Origin: Nectonema munidae
Lineage: Eukaryota > Nematomorpha > Nectonematoida > Nectonematidae
Assembly (NCBI GenBank): GCA_030549495.1
Contig: JAUIRK010000894.1
Coordinates: 1,054,001 to 1,118,000, forward strand
DNA: 64,000 nucleotides
Direction of reading: 5' to 3'
In this document: one piece after another, positions 12,601 to 51,865 of the stretch
Numbering within the stretch: position 1 is the stretch's first letter
Layout of the letters: each line of letters begins with the position of its first letter
The notes under the pieces: model-generated
Databases searched by the model: none
Told to the model about the DNA's origin: nothing
What the model saw: only the letters and a program-made list of their open reading frames with translations
Program-made: the position numbers and the translations under genes

Positions 12601-13809
12601 CAGGGCGAGTAAGTCAATAAAGTTAATTTTTATTTCCGTTTAGCAAAACTCTTTGAAGAAGATCTTTACTTGTTTAGTCTAAAAATTTTTGAACTAATTT
12701 CAAATTTTTAAGTCAATCAAAGTCAATTTTTCGAGTTTAGGTCAATAAAGTCAATTTTTATATTTAACACTTTTTGATTAAATGTGCCTAAAATTGTTAT
12801 AAGCGATACATACAAGATTTCTTCTTTATACCAACACTTCCACAATAGTTGGGCTTTTTTTCTTCTAATAAAAGATTTTACTGTAAAGTTTGCCTGACTG
12901 AGGTTAAACATGAAGAAGTTTTTTGTAAGACAAATTTTTTTTTGTTGACAAATGCGGCTACATATGATATATCCGCTGCAAAAGTTATGCAATTTTATTC
13001 CGAAACTTTTTTTTATCATTGCATGTTTTTCACATCTTTTACACAAGTTTACCTTAAAAGTTAAGTTATCCTTCAAAATTGTAGATTACCAGCATTAAAT
13101 CATTCAAAATTAGTAATAGAAAAAGACGTTCTCTTTACAAACCTATCGGCAACACTTCAGTTCCAATTGTAACGAAATTGACAAATTGGTTGCAAGCAGC
13201 AAAATATTTTCATTAAAATCTTCCAGCAGTAAAGAAATTAATGATAAAGATGATGGAATTTTATTGCCAAATATCAAGAAATTGTTAAGAAAATCTGTGT
13301 CAAAACTTGCTAACAATAATTAGAGAAGATTCACGATTCATTGATTTAGTAGGAAAAAGTCAACATAGAGACATTTTCAGTCGAAGATGCCTTTACTTGT
13401 TTCTTCAACATTATTTCATTTAAGACGAATGTGGCGTTAAAAGTTATCTTGAAAATAGATTCAAATAAAATGAAATCAATAAAATCATGAATATGTAAAA
13501 CTCTCAAATCTCTCGCAGTACGTATCCCAAATTACAAAATTGTCAAGTTTTAACTTTAGAAGTAGAAAGATCTTTTTTTAAACTGAAAAAACTGATAGAA
13601 AATGATCGAATTTTAAATCAGAAAATGTCATTAATTATATGTTGTTGTATTACAAAGTCATGGATTCTTTGAAATAATTTTTAATACTTTCTCTAAAGTG
13701 TTCATAGTTGTTCGATTCAATGAAACTTTAAAAAGTCAATAAAGTCAATTTTTTCTCTGAGTAAAAGTCAATTTTTTCCAATTTTTTGGGTCAATTTTTC
13801 CTCACCCTG
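12601..13809 (+). mobile_element. hAT-like element, decayed, with subterminal repeats
   Basis: The ends read CAGGGCGAG at 12601-12609 and CTCACCCTG at 13801-13809, an inverted pair with one mismatch. The word AAAGTCAATTTTT and close variants occur near both ends (about 12611, 12711, 12735, 13733, 13757 and 13790), like transposase-binding subterminal repeats. Inside, the plus strand at about 13540-13670 encodes the hAT dimerisation-type motif EVERSFFKLKKLIENDR. The internal frame is heavily broken. The flanking eight bases do not match, so the insertion is old or the ends are slightly misplaced. Confidence 0.55.
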
Positions 13810-13825
13810 TATTACTTTACCAATA

Positions 13826-14300
13826 CAGCCAGACCTCTTTTATCCGATATCTATTACGCGAAAACCTAGCTGTCCCATACAGTATTGTCTCTAACTAATT
13901 ATTTCAATATTTTATGCCATTTTATTCTGACATTCACGATCCAATGCTGACAATGGTTTTGGCAAACCAAATGTTCTTACGCCTTTTGTTAATCCGAAAA
14001 GTCAATTATAAATATATGGCATAACTATTGGGGGATTTACACATAATATAAAGTATTTATAATGTTTTACTTTGTGTATTTTCATTGGGTCTGGACCAGA
14101 AAACAGACTCATTATGAAATGTCACAGACAGGAAATCGATTTATGACGAACTAAATGATATTTCTCAACCTCTCCTCTCATCAATTCTCAACATGCCCTG
14201 GTTCATATCAAATGAATTGGTTAGGTCGATTGATTACTCTGTACTGAGATATTTTTCTGCTTAAATTAAATTTAAAATAATCAATGTTAAAGTTTTTAGA
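13826..14300 (+). repeat. pogo-like terminus, solo or MITE
   Basis: TA followed by CAGCCAGACCTCTTTTATCC at 13824-13845 matches the terminus of the pogo element at 1413 (CAGTCAGACCTC). I did not find the opposite inverted repeat, so the right boundary is not known. It lies directly beside the hAT-like element ending at 13809. Confidence 0.35.
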
Positions 14301-25877
<11,577 letters not shown>

Positions 25878-26221
25878 CCAATTAAACTCATTATACTTGT
25901 TTTCAAAGTATATACATATTTCTATACGTTTCTCCATTTCGATTTGCCATTAATATGTGTATATTAATCATTATCAGCAATTTTTAATTGAACATATTCT
26001 TCCTAACTAAAATTGAACACTGCGTTGTAAAAAATATTTTTTATACTACTACTTAATTCATATTAACATGCACAGATTAATCTGGCATTCCGTTTTACAA
26101 AAATTGTTATGCTCTCTGGTGACGGTGATGAGTGTATTTTATTTTTGCTAGCTTACATAATGATTCCACTAGTATAATTCGTATTTTAATATTTTACACT
26201 ATGCTCTCCCTTATTTGATGG

Positions 26222-26227
26222 AATAAA
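26222..26227 (+). terminator. Candidate poly(A) signal, AHCYL1-like gene
   Basis: AATAAA lies about 345 nt after the stop codon, on the coding strand, in an AT-rich 3' flank. AATAAA is common by chance at this base composition, so the assignment is weak. Confidence 0.3.
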
Positions 26228-27879
26228 TTTAATTTTTTATTTTGAGCGGCTCAATGCTACACTACTTTTTGTATTTCGTCCTCTACAATCTAGATGCTTT
26301 GTCTGAATTGGAAGTAACGAATGCGGCTTATAACACCTCTGCTCACTGTGCTTATGAGTTCCTCTATCTGTTGCTGCGTTAATGGATATAAAGAAATTAA
26401 TTAATTTGTTTTAACTTGATTACTTTGAATACACATAAATTAGATGAGTTTTAGTATCATGTGTGGGAATAAAAAGTTAACCAATTGTGTCTTGATGAAC
26501 ATTTGATAAACAATTATGAATTTTATTTATAATGATGGGAAATTATTGAATTTCACTGAGCTCAAAAGCATTGTTATTTTTATTTTATTAGTTTTTTTTA
26601 ATATTCATAATTTTTCCAGCTTTTCTAAATATTTTTTGGAACAACAAATGTTTATGGATTAGTGAACAATTCTTCAGAATTCTGTTGCGAAGAAAAGTAA
26701 TAAATAAATCCAAGTTGATAAAAAACAATCTGGCTACTAAGTTCTGATATCCAGAGAATAAATTCTGAAATGAATATTTAGTTAGTACAAAAATCTAAAG
26801 TATATAAAGAATTTTATATTTGTTTTACAAAGTCAATCTATAATAATTGTATTCATAACAGGAGAAGTGATTTTTTTGAAAAAAAATTGATCAGCCATAT
26901 TTTATTATTAATTCAATTAACATTTTCACACATTTTACAGTTTAATTGCCTAAAGGGAAGCAGAAATCGAATCAGCATTTCCAATATGGTAAAAAAATAT
27001 TTTTATTTCAACTATATTTTTAAATAGTAGCCATCTTACGATTTTATTTTAGGATGTTATATGTTCGAAGTTGTAGCATTATAAATTATCAAGAATGTAT
27101 TAAATATATACATTATACATTACAAGTTGTAGGTTATTTATAAATTCAACATTTTATTAAAAATTTTGACTTTGGTTGATTATTTTTTACATGGATGTGT
27201 AACCAAATCACCCTTAAAATGGTAGCAAAAGATGCAGGTAACGATTTTATCAAATTTCAAGAGATAACATTAAGACAATTTTATAAAATAAATGTATAAT
27301 TAATAATAAATGTTAATTAAATAAAATAAATAGATAAAGTTGAGTGTTGTGTTACTTAAATTAAATATGCATTATATGTGCTTAGTATTTCATATTTATA
27401 CCAATAAATATGCCTAAAAAATACATTTTTAAAATAGTTTCTAAAGAAATTGGCCTTGATTCTTTATGATTTTAACAAAAATCTTTTTCAAATAAGTCTT
27501 TCGGATAATTTTTCATAGATAAATTTCTGTGGGATAGGTCTTTGGCTATATTACTCTGGCTATACCGCTGTAAGTTTGTGTCAAGAATGTCAGTAAGTGA
27601 TGATTGGTTAATCCGACCTCTACGGTTACAGCAATAATCAGGTCGGACTATAAATATTTTAAAAAATACAAAAAATCAATGAATCTTATTATTCACTGAA
27701 AAAAAGTGTCGGATAGTAAATTGTCGGATTAGAAGATCATCACGTAAAATATCGAAAACCAGACAACTTTCTACAAGATGTCAACTGGGAAAAAAGTGAA
27801 GCTTAGCTGGTTGTCTACTTAGATAGTTATGTATAACCGGTTATCAACCACAGTCGACATATGTCAACTTTACAAAAAT

Positions 27880-27963
27880 ATGAATCGTCTGCTTTTATAA
27901 ATGCTTTTTAATACAAAACTGCTTTACATTAGATATCGTCTGCTTATTGTGGCCAATAACGGG
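27880..27963 (-). mobile_element. piggyBac-type MITE, partial copy 4
   Basis: On the minus strand it begins CCCGTTATTGGCC after TTAA (27964-27967). It contains AGCAGACGATATCTAATG and AAAGCAGACGATTCATA, the spaced 'GCAGACGAT' words of copies 1-3. The other terminus is not recognisable. Confidence 0.45.
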
Positions 27964-27965
27964 TT

Positions 27966-28060
27966 AAGTCGGTTAGTTAGCTCGTCAGCCAGCTAGTTAG
28001 TCAATTATTTAAGTTAAAAGATGGCCATTTTTTGGTAATTTTTTTCCACACTTTTAACCC
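27966..28060 (+). repeat. TTAG-rich dispersed repeat, copy 1
   Basis: The sequence GGTTAGTTAGCTCGTCAGC, then AGTTAGTCAATTATTTAAG and TTAAAAGATGG, resembles 31141-31230 in the same orientation. The two copies flank the terminal exon of the Ig gene. A shorter similar patch occurs near 21755. Confidence 0.5.
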
Positions 28061-28119
28061 AACTCTGCAATTTGCTTGACGAGTTTAGAAAAATGGTTGC
28101 AAGTGTTGAATCTTAAATA

Positions 28120-28125
28120 TTTATT
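28120..28125 (-). terminator. Candidate poly(A) signal, Ig gene
   Basis: AATAAA on the minus strand, about 125 nt after the stop codon at 28249-28251, is a plausible position for a 3' UTR of ordinary length. Confidence 0.4.
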
Positions 28126-28248
28126 AAATATGAAGCAAAAATTAAGAGATTTTGTTTGCGATAAAAAGGGTATGCATAGCATTTAATAAGGATATTAGAA
28201 TATAACATAAAATGCCATTTTAGATTTAAAAAATTTGAAATGATAGAA

Positions 28249-43945
<15,697 letters not shown>

Positions 43946-45018
43946 CTAAACAGTTACAACGAATACTCTGTTTTAAGTGCAAATGTTTAGAGAGTTTGGG
44001 GTTTTTAGTGGGTCACGTGCCACTTGTCGAATCAATGATAAAAAATAATTTATCATACTTATGTTACACAGAACGAATACAATGATGAGTTGTGAATAAA
44101 GTTACTTACAAAACATTCCATTATATTCTTCTTCTTTTGGGAGTTATCATAAAAGAATGAAATTACTGAGATACAAATAATCTCAATTTAAGGATTTCCT
44201 CAAATAACTAGAATATCATTCCAATAATTTTCCAAAAACCCAACAAGATTTTAGTGAATTCAAGAAATCCCTGGTTACATGGTTTTAGTGTAACATAAAT
44301 AAACAGATCTGAATTTTTATACTTTTTACGACCCCTAGTTTTATATTTGCCTCAAAATTTCAATAAAACAAAAACTTTATTCTTAACATCAAAACATGTG
44401 GGTGAAGAACAATGAAACTTTTTTCTATAAAAAAATTACAAAAATATATATCCCATTTACGTGAGTAAATTTGGTTAGATACTGTGCTTCGCTACCACAA
44501 CGTTTTGTTTTCGATCCGGCATCACGCCTCCTTTTACGAGCGGTTCAATTGTGCTTCGTGATGAATACACGCTACAGTAACTTAACCTCTATATTTCATA
44601 TTATGAATCTAGAAATAGATTTCCTTTTGTGATTTGTGTTGACGGTTGCATATTGGAGGGCTGTGCTCACATTTTCGACTATGCGTTCTCCTCTGAGGAA
44701 TTGTGTGAGTGCAGATATATAAAAAGTGAGAGTGGAAGGCTGTTTTTTAATTTGTAAATACACGATTACGACATTTCACGTGATTATTCTGAACTGTGTA
44801 GTTATTTACAGATTAATAAATAAAACATGGTGTTTCAAAAATGATATATCCGAATAAACTTTCAATTAACCTTTTTTTAAAAAACCTTTTTTTTTTTTTT
44901 AATTTTTAAAATAAAACACGACTAAGGAAAATAATTTTATATCATGAGAATCTCTAAATCATATCATGTATGTTTTAAAGGTGTTGCGATCGCAAAAAAC
45001 ATATTAATTAAAACAAGG
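43946..45018. other. Stretch upstream of the first recognised Ig exon
   Basis: The leader exon of the Ig gene should lie here or further right but was not recognised. The stretch contains a tRNA-SINE at about 44460-44570. Confidence 0.4.
44460..44575 (+). repeat. tRNA-derived SINE
   Basis: GTGAGTAAATTTGGTTAGAT, then box B-like TTTTCGATCCGGC and CATCACGCCTCC, resembling the copy at 34887 in order and orientation. Confidence 0.5.
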
Positions 45019-45020
45019 TA

Positions 45021-45534
45021 CAGTTGACTACCTTTAACCCAGAAATCACTAATTCGGAGCTTCGTTAATCCGGCACTATGATTATTCCTGAAATCTTTAA
45101 TTTAGTAAAATTATTGAATGATTGATTCCATTAACAACTGAGCTTCTTGAAGGTTTATAAAATAAAAGTTGTCTTAAATGAAGAAGAACTAATGAGTTTT
45201 TATATCTTACAAGAAAAACTCATTAGAGAAAGACCAAAACACATAAAATAATAAGTTTAAAGGAAATGCTCAAAAAATTGTCTACACCCAATACAATCAC
45301 TACATCTGAAAATTACCTAAAATATGTGAAATTAAAATAAATTTTTGTTGTACTTTTAGTATTAAACTGACATCTGACATTGAATTTTAGTTCTAGTCAA
45401 GTTTATAGTGAGAGAAATCGAGCAAGCAAAGCGCGAATTTTTTATTTAAAAAAGAAAAAGAATGACTAAACCCGGAAAATCACTAATTCCGAAAGCCCGA
45501 ATCCCAAGCCTTCGGAATTAGTGATTCTCGACTG
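45021..45534. mobile_element. pogo/Tigger-type MITE
   Basis: The ends are CAGTTGACTACC with TTTAACCCAGAAATCACTAA on the left and, on the other strand, CAGTCGAGAATCACTAATTC on the right. TA lies on both sides (45019-45020 and 45535-45536). CAGT-CGA/TGA termini with TA sites are typical of Tigger/pogo elements. The inner part repeats 'AATCACTAATTCCGA' in both directions and has no transposase. Confidence 0.75.
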
Positions 45535-45539
45535 TACAA

Positions 45540-48500
45540 CTATAATTGTGATAACCAGATAAAAATCTTAGTTATGGTTGCATAGCCTGAATCTTCTTGA
45601 GTGAGTGAGTCCTTTGCTTCATAAGCTTAAACTATCATGAGCTATTTTCATCAAAGTAACCTTTGAAATAGCGCAAACACGACCGAGCTAGAGTATCTTG
45701 AATTTAAAGAAATTACACTTTCCCTAACCTTTGATGATTTTTTTACTCATAAAGATTATTTTGCAAAATATTTAAGAAAGTTGTTACACATGGTTAGATT
45801 TATGCATTCGTGGAATTTGGATGATTTAAGAAAAGGTTCCGATTGCTAATTCCATTAAATCTATTTTTTTTAGTTATCTCTATCGCATCTAAGGTAAGAA
45901 TATTCTTTCAATGCTCGACAAATGATAAGAATAGTCAGTATCGGGAAGCGAATCTAGGATCAGTGGATCTTAGATCCTACGTTTCTACCACTCACTATCT
46001 GATGAAAACTTAAATTAATTAGTGTTTAAACATTAGTACGTATAAAAATTATAAATATAAATGTTTACATGTCTACCCTAATAGAAAAAAATAAGACGAC
46101 TGTTTCAGATCTTATCTTTTTCCTTCTAATGAGCGTCCTTCTTCACAATTGCTTGGATCATAGGATGTGTAATTATTTCTCAGCTCTCTTTTCAACTGAC
46201 ATCTAAACACCGTTTACTGACTTGCTCAAAAAATTTTACAAGGTAAGTTTTTCTGTAAGGTCATTATAAATTTGCAGATTTGAGAAGATCTATCTTTCCT
46301 TATCGTGATTGCGGATTCACACCTTGTTATCTTGTTTCCAGACTTCTTGGTAATTGAATTTCAGATTTAAGACTCTCGCATTCACATATAGGTTTTATTT
46401 TCCACCATTGTTCCAATATTTTGCATTTTAACTGTGTATGGTCTTCGCTTTTTTCCCGAACTATGACGAACAGAAAGATTTTCTTTTTGTTATAATAAGA
46501 AAGATGAAATTACTGTTATTATTTTGGTTACTAATATTATTATATTAAAAAAACTGTGAAGATAAGTCAAAGAGAACTTACGCAAAAGTAAGTAAACAGG
46601 CAGTAAGCAGTGTAAACAGAGCAAAAGCGCTTGAAATTTCATTGCCACTTTTTTCGAAAATTGGCGTTATCGTATTCCAGGAAGGGCGAAGAAATAGAGA
46701 ATTTTTAGTCGGTATCTTCAAGATTGCAGATTCTGCCTCCCTCTCTCGTTACTATTCGAAGGAAAAGATGGTAAATTCTTTAGGATTGTGTTAATCCAGA
46801 TAAGAAAATTCGATATATCATTTTTTTGATCAGAACCATCTCTAAAGCAGATTTCCTTGGCGCAGTAATAATACTTCTATAAGTCTTGATACAAGAACGA
46901 AAACTTCTGCTCCTCTTAATTCAAATGAATTAACGATCAAGGCCAATAAGATTGCTTTCTGCACGCGTTTGTTATTGTGATCACGATTTTCAAATACTTT
47001 CCGAAGAAATAGCAATCCATCCATAGCCTTAATAGAAAAGGATTACGGCGAGCTGATTGGTTGACAGCTTTCAACACGTAAATGCCATCGGAAAAGATGG
47101 TGAAATAAAGAAAACAAAGGTAGCATGAAGAGATTATTGCGCTTTGTGAGAAAATCCCTTGCTGTTCTCCATTCCAACTAAACGCTGTATTTCTCTTATG
47201 AAAAAAAGAAACTTTCGTGAAACATAGCTCTGGCTCATAAACGGAATAAACATTTTTATCGCTCACCATTATATTTTGGAAAATTATTTGTCCGCTTTTC
47301 GAATGAATTTTCATGTAACTAGAATCAGACGATTTTTATTTCGCAAGTCTTTGCTGAGTTATTGTATTTGAAAGGATCTTGAAAGTTGTATCGCATCTTT
47401 TTCTCTTTTGTTAAACTTTGATTTTTAAAAAATGTTCAATAAATAATTCTAGTATAATGTATAACTTAATTTTATTCAAAAATATTATGTTCATTTCATC
47501 CCAAAACTAAGTAATTTTATTTTAAAGTACTTTATAAAAAAGTTTTTTTTAATTTTAAAGTTCTGACGCGAACAAATTCTTGATTTTATGGTACTTTTAT
47601 ATCGAACTCTTAATTTTTTTTCTGGGTCCAAATTGGTTGAAAACATGAACTTGTCTCCGAAAGTTCAAAATGAGAATGGGATCAAACGGATTAATTAAAA
47701 CACACTAAAACAAAACAACATAATTGATTAGTAGCATTTGGAAGTGTTTGCCAATTTGTATCTTCGAAAAATGTCATTTTATAAACAGGAAATTTGTGAT
47801 TGAAAAAACAATTGAAATATTGTATATGCATAAATGCCTAACGTTATCTGTATACTACATGTTTGCGGATAATTTCAGCCTCAAAACAATTCGGCCCCTT
47901 AAGTACTCTTGCTTAGAGGCCGAATTTTCTTTTATGACGCAAAATTATTTTCAGGTACAATTAACCTGCTTTCTTGTACCTGTAGTTAAAGAGGGACAAA
48001 ACAGTTAGATTTAATTTTTGAAAAACTTCTTTTTGATTTGATAGATTAAAGTCAATATTTCTCTTCACAGCGTTTTTTTCATTTCCTACTCTTCAGGATG
48101 CAGTGTAACGATTTTACAAAACTAGAACTCAAATTTCAAGCATATAAATTTAAGCTTTATCAAATTTTTTAAAACAAAAAGAAGAATGAGGGCATTAAAT
48201 CGATCCTCATTCACTGAACTGCGAAGTGAATTGATGTGGTAAAACTTGATGTGTTTAAATAATAAATTTACAAAAAAAAATTGGATAATATAAAAGTAAT
48301 AAGTGTCACACTTAACTACGTTTGAAACATAAAAAACTTTTTAGGGCTTTTCACTTTAAAGAAAGATTGAATCTAAAAATCATCATAATATTTGAGTTCT
48401 ACGAAAAGAATTAGATCAAGAAAAATTTTCAAGCAATTGGCAATGCAATTTTAGGGGGGCAGCGTACGGCAGTTCCACCCCCCTTTGTTGATTAATTTGA

Positions 48501-48880
48501 TTAATTAATTTTTACTACCGCTTCCTTAGTTTAATTGAATATATTTAACATAATAGAATGGAATATCTTATTAATAGATATCCTGAATGCACCAAAACTA
48601 TTATTGATTATTATTAAATTCGCCGGTGAAATGGTAAATTTTTTTAAGTTCTAAATTGTCGTAATAGTAATATTCTATTTACTTTTTACACTATGATTAG
48701 TTAAATTAACTTAAAATAAAAAAATTAGCCTAAATAAAGTTCTATACGCTATTTCAATTGTTCAATTAAAATAAATAATCCTTCTTTTATAGTTACTTTC
48801 TTAATATATTCATTCATAACATAACATAATTTTATTAGCTAAAAAAAGCAAAAAAAAAAAGCCTTCATTGATCATTATTA
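45540..48880. other. Intergenic stretch without a recognised gene
   Basis: No convincing gene. On the minus strand at 46842-47024, downstream of a possible acceptor, a 60-residue frame contains RKVFENRDHNNKRVQKAILL with codon use more even than its surroundings. I cannot assign it. At 45945-46000 a minus-strand box B-like TAGATTCGCTTCCC suggests a SINE scrap. Confidence 0.35.
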
Positions 48881-48889
48881 CATCTTAAA

Positions 48890-51315
48890 GAACATATGGA
48901 AAAAAATCATGTATATAAGGTATTAAAAGGGACCAAACATTTTTTCCTTCCAAAAGCCATCTTCTCTATTCTTAAAAACATCCAAGAAAGGAGAGTGAAC
49001 AATAAATCCTGCAAATGGTTCCAAAATCATACGTTAAGAGAAAAATCTTTTTAGATATGACTTTTTGCAATTAGACTTTTGAAATTTGTATGTATGAAAT
49101 CTTTGTATTCTCTTAGACTTTAGAGTGACCAGGTAAAATTTCCGGATTTATCTTCAAATTTCCATTTACAATGTTGTACATTATAATCATGTCTCTTCTT
49201 TTGAATCTATACATCATGGAAGGCAAATTTATTTTTTAATCTTTCCTTATAACCCAGTTCTTGGTAATAGTCCTTTGGACTCTTTCAATGTTTACAGCAT
49301 CATAAATATGATAAGGAAACGCTACGATGTTACCATACTTCATTATGGGCCTTATGAAAGTTTCGTAGAGAAGTGGTGCTGTGGTGATATCAAATGTAAA
49401 AATCATTTGAGATCTTTATGAAAAGCTGACAAAGCTTTAGAGACTCTCATTGTAATATTTTGAGAATAATCAAGTTTAGAGTTGATGAGACGCCTAAATC
49501 TTTTTGTGTGTCTACCTTTTCCAACTTATGAGCTTGAATGAAGAAGGATTGTGTATTTCGCGATCCAATTTGCAAGTGAGTACATTTATCCAGATTGAGC
49601 TTCATCCCCCATCTCTTGCACCAATGAAAAATTTTTATCAAGTCAAATTGTAAATTAGATCGAACATCTTTATTCAACACATTATAAATTTTGATGTCAT
49701 CTGCAAACACTTTTATCTTAGTGTTTACTAAGTTTACAAGATCATTCAGAAATATTTTTAAAAGAAGGGGTCCTAAGACAGACCCTTGTGGGCACCACTG
49801 GTAACTATTTCATCAGAATAATTTTCATTCACTACACCGATTTGTTTTCTACCTTTAAGAAAATTGATTAACAAAGTAAGCAAGTTTCCATGAATGCCAA
49901 ATGATTAAAATTTTTCAGTCAAGTATTTATGCGGTATAGTATCCAAAGCTTTGTGAAAATCAAGGTATATTACATCAAGTTTATCATTCAATTCCATTAG
50001 ATGAACTAAATCCTTTTGAAACTCTAGACCATTAGTTGTTGTAGATTTGCCATTCATGAATCCATGTTGATTCAAATTAAATAGTTGAAAGTTATCTATA
50101 TGATGCACAATTTTTTCAGCTATAATTTTTATGAAACTATAAATACTCGAATACTTTACAAAAAATTGGAGTAAGGCTTATAGGCACACGCAAAGTAATT
50201 ACAAGGAAGTTTTTTATCTCCTGATTTAAATATAGGTTTGATTAGAGCAGTCTTCAATGCACCCAAAACTTTCTTTCCTCTAAAGACTTTTCCAAAAGGA
50301 TTTTTACTGGAGTGGCTAGAACATCCCAAAGTTTACTGATAACAAAGGGTGTAGATTTTTAAAACCCGGAGATTTAAATTTATCTAAATTTTCCAACTTT
50401 GCGCATATTGAGTCAGCACCAAAATTAATACAGTCAATTGGAATATTATAGTTGGACAAAGTAACTTTATTATTATAAGTAGGCTGATTGGCCTTTCAAT
50501 ATCAGTCCTCGTATGAGATTCATTGGGTCCATTCAATTCAGTAAAATTATTTGTTTTTCTTCTTTGCTTTATATAAGACCAAACTTTTTTAGGATTTTGA
50601 TTATAGTTAGAAAGAAGTTTCTTTTCGTGAGAGATCTTCGCTTTACGCCTTTCATTTCTTAAAGAATTCGATACTTGTCTGTATTTTTCAAATAAATATT
50701 CGCACTTAAGTTTGATAAAACTGTTAAATCAATTTTTTCTTTTTTCTAATCAAAATTTTAATCCTGCTGTCAATATAGTCGTCAAATTTTCTATTAGTCT
50801 TTCTCAGAGTGAATCTATTTTCTATAAGAGGATAAAGTTTACCATAGAAATGATCGAGTTTGAAACTTTTTACAGCATGCCAGTTAACTTTTGATAAAAA
50901 AAAATAATCGTATCATAGTTCCCAGGCTCAAGATGATACATTTTAGTGAAAGTGATTGTGGTACTGGTGTTTATTAATAGGTTAAAGATAATAGATACGT
51001 GATCACTATTAACGAGAGGAGATGTAAATCTCAGACTTGAAATTAAATCAGAAACATTAGTAATCAGTATAAGTCAAGAATGGATTTCCACCAGAATTTC
51101 CAATTCTAGTTGTTTCGGAGACAAACTGAGAAAAAATAATTTTCTTGCAAGAAAATAAAGAATTTTTGATGTTTACATATAGTACAATTGTGTGGGGTCC
51201 AATCAATCTCAGGGTAATTGAAATCTCCTAGAACTATAACGTTACTCTTTGAAAAATTAGAGTGAAGTTAATTCAGAAGAATAATTATTTCATCCGAAGA
51301 ATCAAGAAAATTGTA
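48890..51315 (-). mobile_element. Decayed CR1-like LINE
   Basis: The minus strand shows, in order, an endonuclease motif NVIVLGDFNYPEIDW (about 51190-51245), RT entry motifs (near 50200), LDVIYLDFHKALDTIPHKYL (49905-50000), MFADDIKIYNVLN (49670-49710), LEKVDTQKDLGV, and the C-terminal FWNH...FGRKKCLVPF (about 48890-49000). This is the same order as in the LINE at 51590-55800, to which it is clearly but distantly related. Frames are broken throughout. It is arranged head to head with the right-hand LINE. Confidence 0.82.
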
Positions 51316-51589
51316 TTAAGTAAGTAAGTAAGTTTATTTCTCTAAAACACAAAAGGTAACTAATGAAGAACACAAGAAGAGTTTCATTTTTAAAGTACAT
51401 TAAAGGTCATAGCCGCTAAATGTAGATTTAAAAGCACCTAATCAATGCTTCTACATATGCAGCAAAAGATGAATTTTTTCTTATTAAAAAAATCTCTTAA
51501 GGTCAGATATTCAATAAATCTAGGAGTAAAAAAGTCAATTAATATGTTCACTCAAGTAAATATATTTTTATAAATTCCTCTGCTCACTC
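51316..51589. other. Spacer between head-to-head LINEs with (TAAG)n
   Basis: A short (TAAG)4 run at about 51316-51333 follows the 5' side of the left LINE. The remainder has no recognised content and may be the 5' UTR of the right LINE. Confidence 0.4.
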
Positions 51590-51865
51590 CGTTTCGCTTT
51601 TTAAACTATTTCTCAAAGTATGCTATAAATGTTTAAGTTATGGACATATTAGTACTGGTTATTTAAACGACCCTTTATGCTGATTTTGTGGCTTAAACCA
51701 TTTGTCACAAGATTGCAATAAAAAAAGTTCTGGCGGTAAATTTTTCTGCAAGTTATGTGCAGATAAAAAACTAGACCCTAATCACATGGCTAATTCAAAT
51801 GTATGCTATAGAGGTTTAATATATAGTTATATTTTGTGATGAAAAGTAAAACAAAGATACCAGTG

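Larger units (their letters stand above)
25990..28110. other. Intergenic stretch between AHCYL1-like and Ig genes
   Basis: Mostly AT-rich with no gene. At about 27880-27963 it holds a partial, reverse-oriented piggyBac-type MITE, and near 27620-27740 there are repeated GTCGGA words that may be a decayed pogo-like end. The two flanking genes are convergent. Confidence 0.5.

Noticed and set aside
44101-44160. Possible short upstream exon of the Ig gene ending in GTAAGT on the minus strand
   Set aside because: The frame needed to join the phase-1 acceptor at 43945 runs into a TAA within a few codons, and no signal peptide is visible.
51316-51333. (TAAG)n considered as a LINE 3' tail
   Set aside because: It lies at the 5' side of both LINEs, so it is more likely a plain microsatellite.
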